Part shown: positions 9,050-18,800 of the stretch, piece after piece
Numbering within the stretch: position 1 is the stretch's first letter
How the letters are laid out: every line of letters begins with the position of its first letter
Assembly: GCA_903937835.1 (NCBI GenBank)
Contig: CAJAAV010000048.1
Location: 1 to 40,582 of the forward strand
Reading direction: 5' to 3'
From: an uncultured Chlorobiaceae bacterium
GTDB lineage: Bacteria; Bacteroidota; Chlorobiia; Chlorobiales; Chlorobiaceae
Length of the DNA: 40,582 bases
Position numbers and translations under genes: made by a program
The notes under the pieces: model-generated
What the model was told of the DNA's origin: nothing
Seen by the model: only the letters and a program-made list of their open reading frames with translations
Databases searched by the model: none

Positions 9050-9523
9050 TCATGTCGGCGAACAACCAAACCCATAAGCCTCTGCGCAAAAAGACACCAA
9101 TCTCTCGTGACAGGCAAATAACTCAGGAGTTGCCTTGAACATTTCGGTAAAAAACAGGGAGAGCCGTCCTGCGTCCTCTTCATACTCATGGTTAACGGCA
9201 TTGCGTATTTCTCGAATCATCTTCCAGCGCTCTACCGACTCCAACACCTTGAGCTTTTCCATAAAAGCCAATACTGAACCAAAACGCTCGACTTCAACCT
9301 CTTCTTCAATGGCTATCGCTCTCATGGTCTTCCCGAGATGCTCCTGAAACTCGCTGAACCGTACACGAAAAGCAGCGAGCATTTCGTGCTGCTCCATGCT
9401 CATGGCCTGCCAATTCTTGACAGGAAAGATTTCACTGCACCGCTCAAAAGAGTGCGTCAGATAATCACGCATACGCTGCAAATGATCCAATTGCCTTGAG
9501 ATAAGGAGCAAATGCTCGGTCAT
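9050..9523 (-). CDS. HEPN ribonuclease toxin (HepT-like)
   Basis: This 157-residue all-helical HEPN protein is the likely toxin of a HEPN/MNT pair. The catalytic motif Rx4HxY is present as RNAVNHEY (Arg107, His112, Tyr114), the arrangement used by HepT RNases. Members of this group cleave RNA and are silenced when the partner MNT protein AMPylates or otherwise modifies the tyrosine. The start overlaps the stop of the nucleotidyltransferase gene by 4 bp (ATGA), a normal antitoxin-first order. Part of a second, broken copy of this gene lies at about 10000-10060. Confidence 0.88.
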   Translation of the reverse strand: MTEHLLLISRQLDHLQRMRDYLTHSFERCSEIFPVKNWQAMSMEQHEMLAAFRVRFSEFQEHLGKTMRAIAIEEEVEVERFGSVLAFMEKLKVLESVERWKMIREIRNAVNHEYEEDAGRLSLFFTEMFKATPELFACHERLVSFCAEAYGFGCSPT

Positions 9524-9807
9524 AGGAGAACCCCCTTCTTTTTTGCGATATGATAGATTGGTTCATCCTTTACATGATCATTAACAACCAGATCAACGTG
9601 CAGGTCTAAACTCTCTTCGATAGATATTTTACAGTGCAGTGCCGCCATGGGCGCATTACTCTGCGTCGTCTCCACATACAAATCCACATCTCCACCACGT
9701 TGCGCATCATCAACGCGCGAACCAAACAACCACACTTTAGCATCGGTGCCGAAGTTTTGCCGGGTTGCCTGAAGTATGTACTGCTGCTGTATCTTGCTGA
9801 GTCTCAT
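9520..9807 (-). CDS. MNT-type nucleotidyltransferase antitoxin (MntA-like)
   Basis: This 95-residue minimal nucleotidyltransferase has the pol-beta signature GSR at residues 29-31 followed by DVD (Asp40 and Asp42). A third acidic position may be in LHVDLVVND. In HEPN/MNT systems such proteins modify and neutralise the HepT RNase. It is first in a two-gene operon, with a 4-bp overlap to the HEPN gene. The two proteins probably act as a toxin-antitoxin unit and possibly in phage defence. Confidence 0.88.
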   Translation of the reverse strand: MRLSKIQQQYILQATRQNFGTDAKVWLFGSRVDDAQRGGDVDLYVETTQSNAPMAALHCKISIEESLDLHVDLVVNDHVKDEPIYHIAKKKGVLL

Positions 9808-9885
9808 AACGTTTTTTTATCTGATAGCATTTGCAATAGACAATTATCAAAAGGGGCGACCAATTTCAGAGATGCGTTCCACAAC

Positions 9886-10006
9886 ATACCTGACATCATG
9901 ATTTGAAATGCTCCATCGGTATCAAAAAAGCATTTTTCGTACTTTTTACAGTTAATGGCGACTTGCGATTCGATAAAGCAGGTGCTCCCGATCCGCCTCT
10001 TCGTCA
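9886..10006 (+). repeat. 121-bp repeat, copy 1 (partner at 11844-11964)
   Basis: This is a direct repeat, about 91% identical and equal in length to 11844-11964, with no insertions or deletions. It covers the tail of the HNH gene and about 60 bp downstream. The pair brackets the ExK-type gene and the AAA ATPase gene, so recombination between the copies would delete that two-gene unit. Confidence 0.85.
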
Positions 10007-10080
10007 ATGGCTACAGCTCTCATGGTCGTATCAAGATATTCCTGATATCCACTGAACCGGAGAGATTGGCTTGCAGAACC
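9886..10080 (-). pseudogene. Chimeric relic: HNH-gene 3' end joined to a HepT-gene fragment
   Basis: Positions 9886-10006 match 11844-11964 base for base in length (about 110 of 121 identical), including the last codons of the intact HNH gene (DEEADREHLLYRI) and its trailing sequence. From about 9999 to 10062 the sequence instead matches an internal part of the intact HepT gene (about 9302-9361), including AATGGCTA and GCTCTCATGGTC. The switch happens inside CCTCTTC, which both parent sequences share, so the join may have formed at this short identity. Neither fragment can encode a working protein. Confidence 0.75.
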
Positions 10081-10092
10081 ATGGCAGCTCAT

Positions 10093-10608
10093 TTACACCA
10101 CCATATTGTTCGGAATACATCTGCTGGCGGCTGAATGCTCCACAACTGCATAACTGGTAATGCCAAACAATACTGCATAAGGTTTGAATTTTCGCCTGAA
10201 CTGCTCATTCAACAACTGGATATCAGGTTTCTGTGCTCTGTCACAATGCACAATAGTGACCACATTAAATTTGGTGTGATCATCAGGAACAAAGGGAAAG
10301 CAAGGATTGAGATTGACAGCATAGGGATAGCAATGTTTGCTGGCCAGAAACATGCAGATGCTGTCGATGGCCTTTTTCACCATATCCCAGGACTTCTGTT
10401 CAATTGTATCCGATGCTGTCAAAGAAGCTGACGAGTAATCTTTCAACTCCATTAACCAATAAACATTACTGCCAGCATCATACCAGCAGGCATCCATCTC
10501 TTTGAAATGATTCCCGGAGAGAGCCTGATATCCTGCACAGGATGAAAAACGAAAGAAATTCCCGTCAGGAAAATCAAGTGTTATGTTGCTTTCGGTAAAT
10601 TTTGGCAT
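10093..10608 (-). CDS. Small ExK-motif nuclease-like protein paired with an AAA ATPase
   Basis: This protein of about 171 residues is not recognised at family level. It contains Asp39, then a strand, then Glu54-Leu-Lys56 (MDACWYDAG, later WLMELKDYS). That is the D-x(n)-ExK layout of the PD-(D/E)XK nuclease fold, on a hydrophobic strand as expected. There is no signal peptide or membrane span. The start is ATG 10608; a TTG at 10614 would add two residues. It lies about 10 bp after the stop of the ATPase gene, so the two are almost certainly one operon. The nuclease reading is an inference from the motif; a non-catalytic partner is possible. Confidence 0.7.
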   Translation of the reverse strand: MPKFTESNITLDFPDGNFFRFSSCAGYQALSGNHFKEMDACWYDAGSNVYWLMELKDYSSASLTASDTIEQKSWDMVKKAIDSICMFLASKHCYPYAVNLNPCFPFVPDDHTKFNVVTIVHCDRAQKPDIQLLNEQFRRKFKPYAVLFGITSYAVVEHSAASRCIPNNMVV

Positions 10609-10618
10609 AATCAACAGC

Positions 10619-11683
10619 TTATAATGCTAAATCAAGCTTCACCTCTTCGTCTGACATCCTGATCGCTTCATCAGAAATAGGATTCTCAGGGAACTCACTT
10701 TTCAGATCATACACTGCATAAGCAAGTGACCGCCCCCTCTCTCGACTCAGTGAATAGCAGTTTGTTGTTACGTTATCCCGTCTTGCAGAAAGATGCAGTT
10801 GCTTTAAAACAAAATAGTTGTGGGTAGCAAGAAATATCTGGATACCTGATTTCGCCATCAGCATCAACATTTCAACCAGCTCTCTTGCAGCTTCAGGATG
10901 GAGAGTCGTTTCTGGTTCATCCAAAAACAGTAACGAATTGGCATTGAGTTGCCGATTACGAATCAGGGTGGTCAGTATCCCGATCTTTTTGACTCCCTCT
11001 GCGGTGAGCTGGATAGGAAACTCGGTGTTCCCTTTTTTGAAGAGGAAATCATCATCACTTTGCTGCTCAATCTGCCCTTCAAAAAGATCCTCAAGCCTTT
11101 TATTGACATCCTTGAGCTCCGCAGTAATATTTCCTCGTTGTGCCGGAATCACCAATGCCCTGATTAAATCAAGATACGTATCGTCAAAGCCTGGCATCTC
11201 CAGATTATCCCGCGTTGCTCTTATGGCTTTTAACGAGGTAAGCACCTCTTTTGCCGGAATAAACAAACAGCGAAAGTATTCTGAAATCGGCTTTATACTT
11301 TTCTGGCAATCCACAATAGTGTTGGTTGTAGAATCGCCAAAAGTAAAATGCAGGCGGTCTTCATAAGACAACTCAGAGTGTTTAAACTCAATATCCACGG
11401 AGAGTTTTTCTTTTGTGATTTTACTGACCAGCTCACCCAACCCTTTCTTGCCCGGCTGAAAAGTATCCAACAGTTTTTCAGCTAACAGCTTTTTGAGCTC
11501 AACATCGCTGTTTTGTGACCGTCGGCTGTAAATATCAACGGTTTTTGCTGCGCCGTACAGCAATTTCAGCAAAGCCGTTTTGCCGGTATCGTTTTTCCCG
11601 ATAATGACATTTACAGAGGCAAATTCTTTACTGTCGAATTTGCCATAGCCCATAAAGTTTTCAAGGGTTATTGACTTGATCAT
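10619..11683 (-). CDS. AAA/ABC-type ATPase of a two-gene defence-like unit
   Basis: This 354-residue ATPase is of the AAA_15/AAA_21 (OLD/RecF-like) kind. It starts MIKSITLENFMGYGKF, the usual first strand of this group. Walker A is GKNDTGKT (residues 29-36), a signature-like region is LTAEGVKKIGIL, Walker B is LLFLDEPETTLHP, and the H-loop is FLATHNYFVLK. The coiled-coil insert between Walker A and the signature is short, and there is no C-terminal Toprim domain, so this is not a full OLD nuclease. The effector is likely the ExK protein encoded immediately downstream. Similar ATPase-plus-small-effector pairs (PARIS, Septu, Gabija-like) sense phage; whether this pair does so is inferred only from its setting. 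Confidence 0.85.
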   Translation of the reverse strand: MIKSITLENFMGYGKFDSKEFASVNVIIGKNDTGKTALLKLLYGAAKTVDIYSRRSQNSDVELKKLLAEKLLDTFQPGKKGLGELVSKITKEKLSVDIEFKHSELSYEDRLHFTFGDSTTNTIVDCQKSIKPISEYFRCLFIPAKEVLTSLKAIRATRDNLEMPGFDDTYLDLIRALVIPAQRGNITAELKDVNKRLEDLFEGQIEQQSDDDFLFKKGNTEFPIQLTAEGVKKIGILTTLIRNRQLNANSLLFLDEPETTLHPEAARELVEMLMLMAKSGIQIFLATHNYFVLKQLHLSARRDNVTTNCYSLSRERGRSLAYAVYDLKSEFPENPISDEAIRMSDEEVKLDLAL

Positions 11684-11843
11684 TCTTTGTTGAAGATGAT
11701 AAGATGATTAATAAATTGGCAACCATAGTGATTATACAATTCCATTCCGTTTACTCGATTATTTGACGATCAAATCCCAAACAGTTTGATTTATAGACGA
11801 ATAAGCTCTTATATCCTCTGATTTTTGGGAGAGCGGCAAGAAT

Positions 11844-11964
11844 ATACCTGACATCATGATCTGAAATGCTCCATCGGTATCACAAAAGCCCTTCTCGTAT
11901 TTTTTACAGTTGATGGCGAGTCGAAATTCGATAAAGCAGGTGCTCCCGATCCGCCTCTTCGTCA
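11844..11964 (+). repeat. 121-bp repeat, copy 2 (partner at 9886-10006)
   Basis: This is the parental copy of the repeat. It spans the last codons and stop of the intact HNH gene and its downstream sequence. It differs from copy 1 at about 11 of 121 positions. Confidence 0.85.
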
Positions 11965-12632
11965 CGACTGTGCATTTTCCGATGGCAGTTCGGGCAAAGA
12001 GCTACAACATTTTCAATCAAGTCATAGCCACCACGCGACAACCAAGTCACATGATGGGACTCAAGATAGGGTTCAGCGTTGACCGTCAGGAATGGAGCTG
12101 GCTTTGTGCACAGGTCACAGTCACCTTTCGCCAGTATTTTTGCATATGCCGCAACATAAGGATCCCTGACATAGGCCGTCGTTGCTGCCAATTCTATCTT
12201 ATGCGGAACAGGACTCGCCATTGCTGCCCGTCTGGCCAGTTCATTCCTGTCGAGGGTAGCAACGCGCCGCTCACTCTCCTCATACCAGGATGCCAGTGAG
12301 CGACTATCAGGGTTCGATGGAAGATCTGACAAAGACAAAGTTTGTTTATGCACAGAAGTTTCATCGCAAATCTTGAACTCATAAACTTTGCTGCCTTCAG
12401 AATAATCAAGCGAACCAGCGGTTTTTAATTTTTTGCGAAACTGCTGATGTTTGTTAGCAGAAAGTCCAAGAGCTTTAAATGCTTGCCAAGTAGAAGAATA
12501 TTTGTCCAAAAACACGCCTTTTTCATGTACTATAACCGGATCATGCTTGATTCGTGCCGCTTTCACCTCTGGATCTTGCCAGCTTTTTTTGACACCCTCA
12601 GCAATATTTCGACGCTTATGACTATCATTCAT
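11904..12632 (-). CDS. HNH endonuclease with NUMOD-like N-terminus
   Basis: This 242-residue protein has a C-terminal HNH (treble-clef) nuclease. CDLC (Cys172, Cys175) and CPNCH (Cys213, Cys216) bind the structural zinc. ESHHVTWLSRGG (His193, His194) with Asn208 and His217/His221 forms the catalytic beta-beta-alpha metal site. All key residues are present, so it should be active. The N-terminus (RRNIAEGVKKSWQDPEVKA) resembles the short NUMOD3-type DNA-binding motif of homing and modular endonucleases, which is an inference from pattern. It follows the sacsin-type gene on the same strand after 68 bp and may belong to that operon or be a separate unit with its own operator (12642-12661). Confidence 0.88.
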   Translation of the reverse strand: MNDSHKRRNIAEGVKKSWQDPEVKAARIKHDPVIVHEKGVFLDKYSSTWQAFKALGLSANKHQQFRKKLKTAGSLDYSEGSKVYEFKICDETSVHKQTLSLSDLPSNPDSRSLASWYEESERRVATLDRNELARRAAMASPVPHKIELAATTAYVRDPYVAAYAKILAKGDCDLCTKPAPFLTVNAEPYLESHHVTWLSRGGYDLIENVVALCPNCHRKMHSRDEEADREHLLYRISTRHQL

Positions 12633-12641
12633 ATTATTATT

Positions 12642-12661
12642 TTTAATGAACTTCCATTAAA
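12642..12661. promoter_or_regulatory. Inverted repeat just upstream of the HNH gene
   Basis: TTTAATG and CATTAAA form a perfect 7-bp inverted repeat with a 6-base spacer, ending 10 bp before the HNH start codon. It is placed as an operator or a leader hairpin would be. No regulator gene is next to it. Confidence 0.35.
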
Positions 12662-12700
12662 TGACGCTCACCTCTGACAAGAGGAAAAAGCATAAATTCA

Positions 12701-15700
12701 TTATTTATTTGGCAGATTGTTAATAATTATCTTTAAGTCGTGCAGGTGGGTCTCAATAAACTGGATACTGGTTTTCTCATCTCCAAGCATTAGCGGAACC
12801 TCATAACCCTCACTATTAGCTATTGCGTTTTTCAGTTCAGCCATAGACTTTTCCTGCCGTTTAACAAACTCTTGATACTTTGCGGCACAAAGAGGACATA
12901 GTGCCAGATACTGCGCTTCAAATTCCTTGGGTAAAAATATGCTGGAAAGCACTTCAATTGCCTCAAAATAGTATTCGCCATTGCGCTTTTTGAAAGGCAT
13001 TTCACATTTGCAGATCTGGCAAAACATCTCACCAAAGCTATCCGTGTATTGCTCTCTGAGCAATGGTACTGGATCGATTGTGCCGCGCGAGATGCGATCA
13101 CTTCTTTCACGTTTCTCATACTCTTTTTCCGGTGCATCAGAAATCTGTTCAGCAAGTCGTTCCTCGCGACGTTCCGAATTTAAAACAGGTTTTGATGGAA
13201 ATGACGGCTCCTTTTTATCCATACTTGGCAGAAACTGTTCAAGCAATCTGTCTGGAGACTGCCCGCATTCTCTTAGTAATTTGGCTACATAAGCCATTTT
13301 CTCAGCTTCCTCTGCTGACATAAACCCCATTATTTGCGCATGATAATTTTGCGATACATATTCTTCGCTGCGCTTTTTGGCTTGTTCCCCAAAACCTATA
13401 GCAGTCAACAAGCCATTACGATCATCATAAGGGTAGTCAGTACGAAGTTCGTCCCTTGTTATATCCTGAGGTTTATGGAACTCTCCAGATTTGTCCGGTA
13501 TCCATGCAACAGATTTCAAATGGTGAACTAATTGTGAATCCGCTTCACGTGTTGTGGGAAATGTTCTATTAGGTCGATACTGAGCCCTAGTCGCATCTCC
13601 GACGTATCTGATTACCGCTTGCCAAATTAATCTACTTGCTGCGATTGATCTGACGACAAGGTAACTTTCTATCAAATCTATTGAGTAATCTAGCTCAATT
13701 GAATATTCGGTTTTTTTAGCTCCGTCCCGTAAATCTTGCAATAGCTCACAGTATTTAGGGTTTGAAATGATGGGTGCTGATATAATACTTATAGTGTGCA
13801 TTACCCCAACAGCTTTGATAAAATCCGTGAAGTCCTCAACTTGAACTTCATCAAGCTTACCAATATATCCGTTCCAAAGGACAGGTTTCTTGTGAATGTC
13901 TATCAATTCTGCGAGGCCAGTCTTTTGGAATGGAATATCTATGCAAAGCTCTTCTGGCTTTGACCAAAGCAGCTTACCGTCCGCTGAAACGCCAAGTAAA
14001 AATGCTTTTTCTTTAAAAAGATATGCGTCGGTGGGATTCTTTTTCCAAAACGCAAGAAACTCCATTAAATCATCGTAGTGGTCAATTTCCACCTTACCTG
14101 GTGGTTTAGGGTAAAGTGTCAATCTCAACGCAATAATTGCTTTTTCATCGAAAGGTCGCACACCAATATGCCTCAGAAATACTTCTGCCAGCCTCTTTTG
14201 TGCATCAGAACGCCCGCTGCTGTAAACGGAAGGTTTAACAAAATGAATATTCGTTGATGAACAGGCTCCTTCTTCAGGAGGGAAAAACGCTTTATCAGGT
14301 ACTACGTGCTGATCGCCTTGCTCCGTTGTAACTCTGACGATAAAAAGCTCATGGACATCCAATGACGCGTTATTCGTCTCATAAGCCTCTCCCAAGAGAG
14401 CATAAAAACGCATAAGCCATGCATCATCTTTTGCTAAAATCCAATCATTCACGATCTTTCGCTCTTCATCATTACGTGAACTAAATCGTGAAGCAAGCTC
14501 TTTCCACCCCCAACTATCGATATTAAGACTCTCAAGAAAACGATCCTCTCGTTGATTCTGTTGAGGTGGATTTGCCGCCCAAAGTGGGGGTGAATAATTT
14601 GTAAGTAATGACAGATCATCATCACTCAATACTTCTGCAATTTTTGCTGGTCCCCTAAAAATACTGGTGGAGGAAGCATGGCTTCCGCTTTTTGTTGGTG
14701 TAAGCGCTTCTTTCTTAAAAAAACGAACTATAGCCTCCCTGATTGGCTCATAAAAACTCGAAAGTCCATCTAACTGATTAGGTAATACCGCCAAAAAACT
14801 CATAGAAAGCATACCTCTATTACGAATATCAACCAGTGATTCTACAATAAGATTAGCAATGCTATCGCGAAGTTGACGGTTTGCTTCACAGTCACGCACG
14901 CTGTCACGAGCAACCGTTGAAGCAAACGGCGCATGAATATGGAATTTCAAAAGCGATAATTCTTTAGTCGCAGGGAAAAAGATCGAGACTTGTGCATTAT
15001 CAACAGGAATAATTTTCCAATCAGCAGAGCGCTTTTGCGCATCATCTTCAATAAGGCAAAAGGCTATTGCAATCCGACAGGATTTTAGCCCCCCCTTTTC
15101 ATCAATTACATTGACATCCTTCTGATAACGCAACCAGTGAGAATGAAAATCTAAACCATCTGGCTGTTGTGCACATATTTCAATACGTCCACCATCGTGT
15201 TCAATGCGTTTTAGAAAACCCAAAGAACCATCGGGAAAAAGGTATTCGATTGTATGTATATGGCTAAGGAACAACAAGGTATTGTCATTCAGCTCTCGGA
15301 GACCTCGCTCGATTTCCTCAACAGCTTTTACTGCTTGCTTGGTAAAATGATTGAATGGAAAAAGAAACCGAGTTTCCTTATCATTCATAATAATACTTGG
15401 AACAGTCTCAGGAACAAGAAGATCATGAATTCTGAAATGAAATCGTCCCGAATGAATTTCAGGACTACTGGTATAAGCAAACACAGCTTTGAAGCCAACG
15501 CCGAACTTGCCAATATTTGTCGGATCATTACGCTTGTTACTCTTACCAAGACTGGTGATTGATTCTACATCCGTAAGATCGAAAAGCCGATCACCATTAT
15601 GTTCAAACTCAATCTCGTCAGGGGTCAAAGTAAATCGAACAACCTGTGCTCCTGAATCTTCGGCATTTTGCAGAAGCTCATAAATGAAATGAGCATTGTC

Positions 15701-15811
15701 AGGGTATAGCTCAGTCAGCAGTTGTTGAATGCCATCTTCGAAACCATTCTTTCTACTGGAGTCGACCCAGTTTTGTCGTTCTTGTACTAATTCTTCAAAT
15801 GTTTGGAACAT
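12701..15811 (-). CDS. Large GHKL ATPase with sacsin-type N-terminus and broken HNH-like zinc finger
   Basis: This protein of about 1036 residues (numbered below from the GTG at 15817, 1038 residues) has an N-terminal sacsin/Hsp90-like GHKL ATP-binding domain. The N box is FIYELLQNAEDSGA (Glu47, Asn51), the G1 region is FEHNGDRLF (73-75) and the G2 box is GKFGVGFKA (from 103). The long middle is not recognised. Near the C-terminus Cys933/Cys936 (CQIC) and Cys974/Cys977 (CPLC) form a treble-clef-type zinc finger spaced as in HNH nucleases. The usual catalytic His pair is replaced (EAIEV where HNH proteins have ExHHI), and CPNCH has become CPLCA. The gene overlaps or abuts the helicase stop (GTGATAATG), so it is translationally coupled to the helicase. 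GHKL proteins with helicase partners occur in several defence systems; the precise system is not recognised. Confidence 0.85.
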   Translation of the reverse strand: MFQTFEELVQERQNWVDSSRKNGFEDGIQQLLTELYPDNAHFIYELLQNAEDSGAQVVRFTLTPDEIEFEHNGDRLFDLTDVESITSLGKSNKRNDPTNIGKFGVGFKAVFAYTSSPEIHSGRFHFRIHDLLVPETVPSIIMNDKETRFLFPFNHFTKQAVKAVEEIERGLRELNDNTLLFLSHIHTIEYLFPDGSLGFLKRIEHDGGRIEICAQQPDGLDFHSHWLRYQKDVNVIDEKGGLKSCRIAIAFCLIEDDAQKRSADWKIIPVDNAQVSIFFPATKELSLLKFHIHAPFASTVARDSVRDCEANRQLRDSIANLIVESLVDIRNRGMLSMSFLAVLPNQLDGLSSFYEPIREAIVRFFKKEALTPTKSGSHASSTSIFRGPAKIAEVLSDDDLSLLTNYSPPLWAANPPQQNQREDRFLESLNIDSWGWKELASRFSSRNDEERKIVNDWILAKDDAWLMRFYALLGEAYETNNASLDVHELFIVRVTTEQGDQHVVPDKAFFPPEEGACSSTNIHFVKPSVYSSGRSDAQKRLAEVFLRHIGVRPFDEKAIIALRLTLYPKPPGKVEIDHYDDLMEFLAFWKKNPTDAYLFKEKAFLLGVSADGKLLWSKPEELCIDIPFQKTGLAELIDIHKKPVLWNGYIGKLDEVQVEDFTDFIKAVGVMHTISIISAPIISNPKYCELLQDLRDGAKKTEYSIELDYSIDLIESYLVVRSIAASRLIWQAVIRYVGDATRAQYRPNRTFPTTREADSQLVHHLKSVAWIPDKSGEFHKPQDITRDELRTDYPYDDRNGLLTAIGFGEQAKKRSEEYVSQNYHAQIMGFMSAEEAEKMAYVAKLLRECGQSPDRLLEQFLPSMDKKEPSFPSKPVLNSERREERLAEQISDAPEKEYEKRERSDRISRGTIDPVPLLREQYTDSFGEMFCQICKCEMPFKKRNGEYYFEAIEVLSSIFLPKEFEAQYLALCPLCAAKYQEFVKRQEKSMAELKNAIANSEGYEVPLMLGDEKTSIQFIETHLHDLKIIINNLPNK

Positions 15812-15813
15812 TA

Positions 15814-18800
15814 TCACTTTTCTCCATAAATCGTTATCACCCCATACGCCACCGCGCTTGCTATAATATCAGCTCGCTCCATCGCAATATCAAGCTCCTG
15901 GGTGCGCCGCGCATAATCCGCTTCAGCAGTAGCAATTTGTGACTCACGCATTTTTTGAATTTTGTCGTTGCTCGTTTGTTGAAGCTGTTCTCCAAGCAGC
16001 GCCATCCGTGCCTGATGGCTGGTTGAAAGACTTACCCGGCGATACTCTGCCAATTCCTGTGTCCGCTGCTGATGTTTAGCCTTTGCATCACTCCATAGTT
16101 TGTAATGCTGCTCATCTAACGTATCCCAAACGGATGAAGGAACCTCTCCTGCAATACCGCTCAAGCCATCAACAGCTTTTTCAAGAAGACGACCAAGATA
16201 CTCGGTCACAACCTCAGATGAAGCAATTGGCTGAAGAAGAAGATCCTCTTTAATACCATGAAAACGCCACTGATAGATGGCAAATTCATACCGCCCGGCA
16301 GGCACGTCATTGCTGGCAACGCTCAAATTTGTCACAATCCGTTGCTTGGCATCGAATGATAACGCCGCCTGTTTGACCAATGGGTGAAGTGGCATGATAA
16401 AGGTCGCCTCATGATGCTGCATTGCACAATCAGACTCGAACGTGGCAAGCAGATGAGGAGTTCCCCCCTTCAGCCAGTTCTCCCACTCACGGTAAACCGA
16501 ATTATTTTGCCGGGGCAGTTGCTGAAAATCTCGCAGCAAGCTGCTTCGGGCATCCTGGGAGAGACGAATTGTTTTGAGAGATTTTTCACCAAGAATATAC
16601 TCCTGATCACTTCCACACACTCGCTGAAGATACAAAGTAATGAGACTGCGAATTGAGGATGGCGACAACCAGAAACTGGCCGCTTCTTCAATCTCACTCT
16701 TCATTTGAGCTTCGGGAAGCCGAATGCCGAACAGTTCTACCTGCCGTTGCTCCAGCTCTTCCTGCTCCTGCATCAAGCGAATTTTGTTGTCCGCTAATTG
16801 CTGGAGCATCAGCTTCCGCTCATCTTCATCCAGATTATAGTTTTCGGCAATATTCTTGATTTCATTGGTAATTTCGCCCAAAATCTCTTCACTTCCTCCC
16901 AACGCATTATTGAACACACCTATGCGAACCAGACAGCGCTCGTAAATATCTGCATCGACAGTGCCGGGAGTAATCATGTTGACAATGGCGACACTGTCAC
17001 TTTTTTGGCCATTTCTGTCAATACGGCCAATACGCTGCTCAATGCGCATCGGATTCCAGGGAAGATCGTAATTCACCATGCAATCACAGAACTGATAATC
17101 CAGACCTTCGCAGCCAACTTCAGAAAACAGAAGCACATCGAGACAATCAGGATCATCTTTCGATTTCTCAAAGCGGCTTCGGAGTATAACACGCACATCA
17201 TCTGGCGTACCACCATGAATCATCCCCACACGAAACGCTTCTTCACCAAGATTGTTGTAAAGGTAGTTCAGCGTATGCCTGAAGCTGCTGAACAACATCA
17301 CCTTATTGTTCGGCAGACTTTGCTTGTCGCGAATGATCGTTCGCAATGCCTCAAGTTTTGGGTCGTATAACTCAAGAGAACGGGCACCTTCAAGTAGAGC
17401 CTGAATTTGTGATTGGATAGAATTTATCGTCGCATCCGGTGGGGCCAGTTCCGTATTGTCCGCTTCCTCCCAGGATAACTCATCAAAATGGCGGGTGAGA
17501 ATATCTTCAAGAAATGGCGCAAGGCCATACAGGCAACTGGCAGCCTGACGCCGGATTGTCGTCATCATGAATTTGACATTGGCATCACCATGAAGCTTGA
17601 TGAATATCTCAGCCTGAATGCGGAGCAGTTCGTCATGAAGATGCTGCTGTACCGGTGTAAATGGAATATGCACCGTCTCCGGTTTCCGAAGCGTGAAGTT
17701 CCCTATATCGCGACGGCGTGTTCTGTTGATGATGCTGGCAAAGGTGTGCATCGCTTCAATATCAGAGATCATCTTCACCCGTTCAGCATCGGTAATGTGC
17801 CCATCGACAAGTCGGGAGTGAATCCTGATAAAATCCGGATTATGCCGCAAGATCGATTGCCCCCATGAGGTGCTTGTCGCTTCATCCAGAGATGCAATAA
17901 CCTGGTCAGGCCATTCTGGTTCTTGTGTTCTCGCTGCACTTACCGCCTTGTTAATGAAGGGATTCGGCTCTGCCATGTGCTCAAAGCTTTCCTTGTCGAT
18001 GATAAGATCGGGACGCAGGGTATTGAGCAGAACAAAAAGATCTGAACTTCCAAGCTGAATCGGCGTGGCTGTCAAGAAAACAACGGCTTCAGCATGGTCA
18101 CAGAAAAAGCGCACAGCCTTGTGACTGAAGGTATTCTGGTTACGAATGTGATGAGCCTCATCAACAATAACAAGGTCAAAACGTGGTGGCGGATCAAGAT
18201 TGAGTAACCCTTTTTTCCGTTTTTTATGGCCTCCTTTTACTGACCCATACAGAAGCGCCTCGTCAAACAACGAGTATGGCACAATGGCTTTTTGATGTTG
18301 TTCTGGCCACACACCATCCAAATCCATTTCATCAATACAGTACCTGAGAGTCGCGCCATCAAGATGCGTAAACCGCTCTTCAAAACGTTTCATCTCATTC
18401 TCCCACTTGCGCTCAGTTACCAGCGGGCGAGGGCAAATAATCAAAACAGATCGAATATCCCTTCTTGCCTGCAGCTCCCGAAGAATCAAACCTGCCTCAA
18501 TGGTTTTACCAACACCGACACCATCAGCAATTAACAAACGGGGACGATCAGACCTGATAAACCTCAACACTGGTCTGAATTGATAAGGTATGAAGTCGAT
18601 GCGAGCCGCATTGAGAGAATAGAGCGTCGATAAGCCTGGATACCTGATTTGCAAGGCCGTGAGGTAAGCATGGAACTCTTTGCAAACTAATGTCCCGGCA
18701 CTTTGCTCAGAAACAGTATCAGCCTGCAACTGAGAGGCATAAAATATCTGCATCTGACCATCAAGAAAAACCTTGAACCGGTTCTCCGGCTGGCTTGGCA

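Noticed and set aside
9804-10007. Two similar minus-strand frames here and at 11759-11965 (both containing INCKKYEK)
   Set aside because: Their similarity comes from the 121-bp repeat; in the true HNH frame this DNA is the gene's tail and downstream sequence, and neither frame has a good start signal.
16798-17370. A 190-codon frame antisense to the SNF2 helicase
   Set aside because: It overlaps conserved helicase motifs and has no domain of its own.
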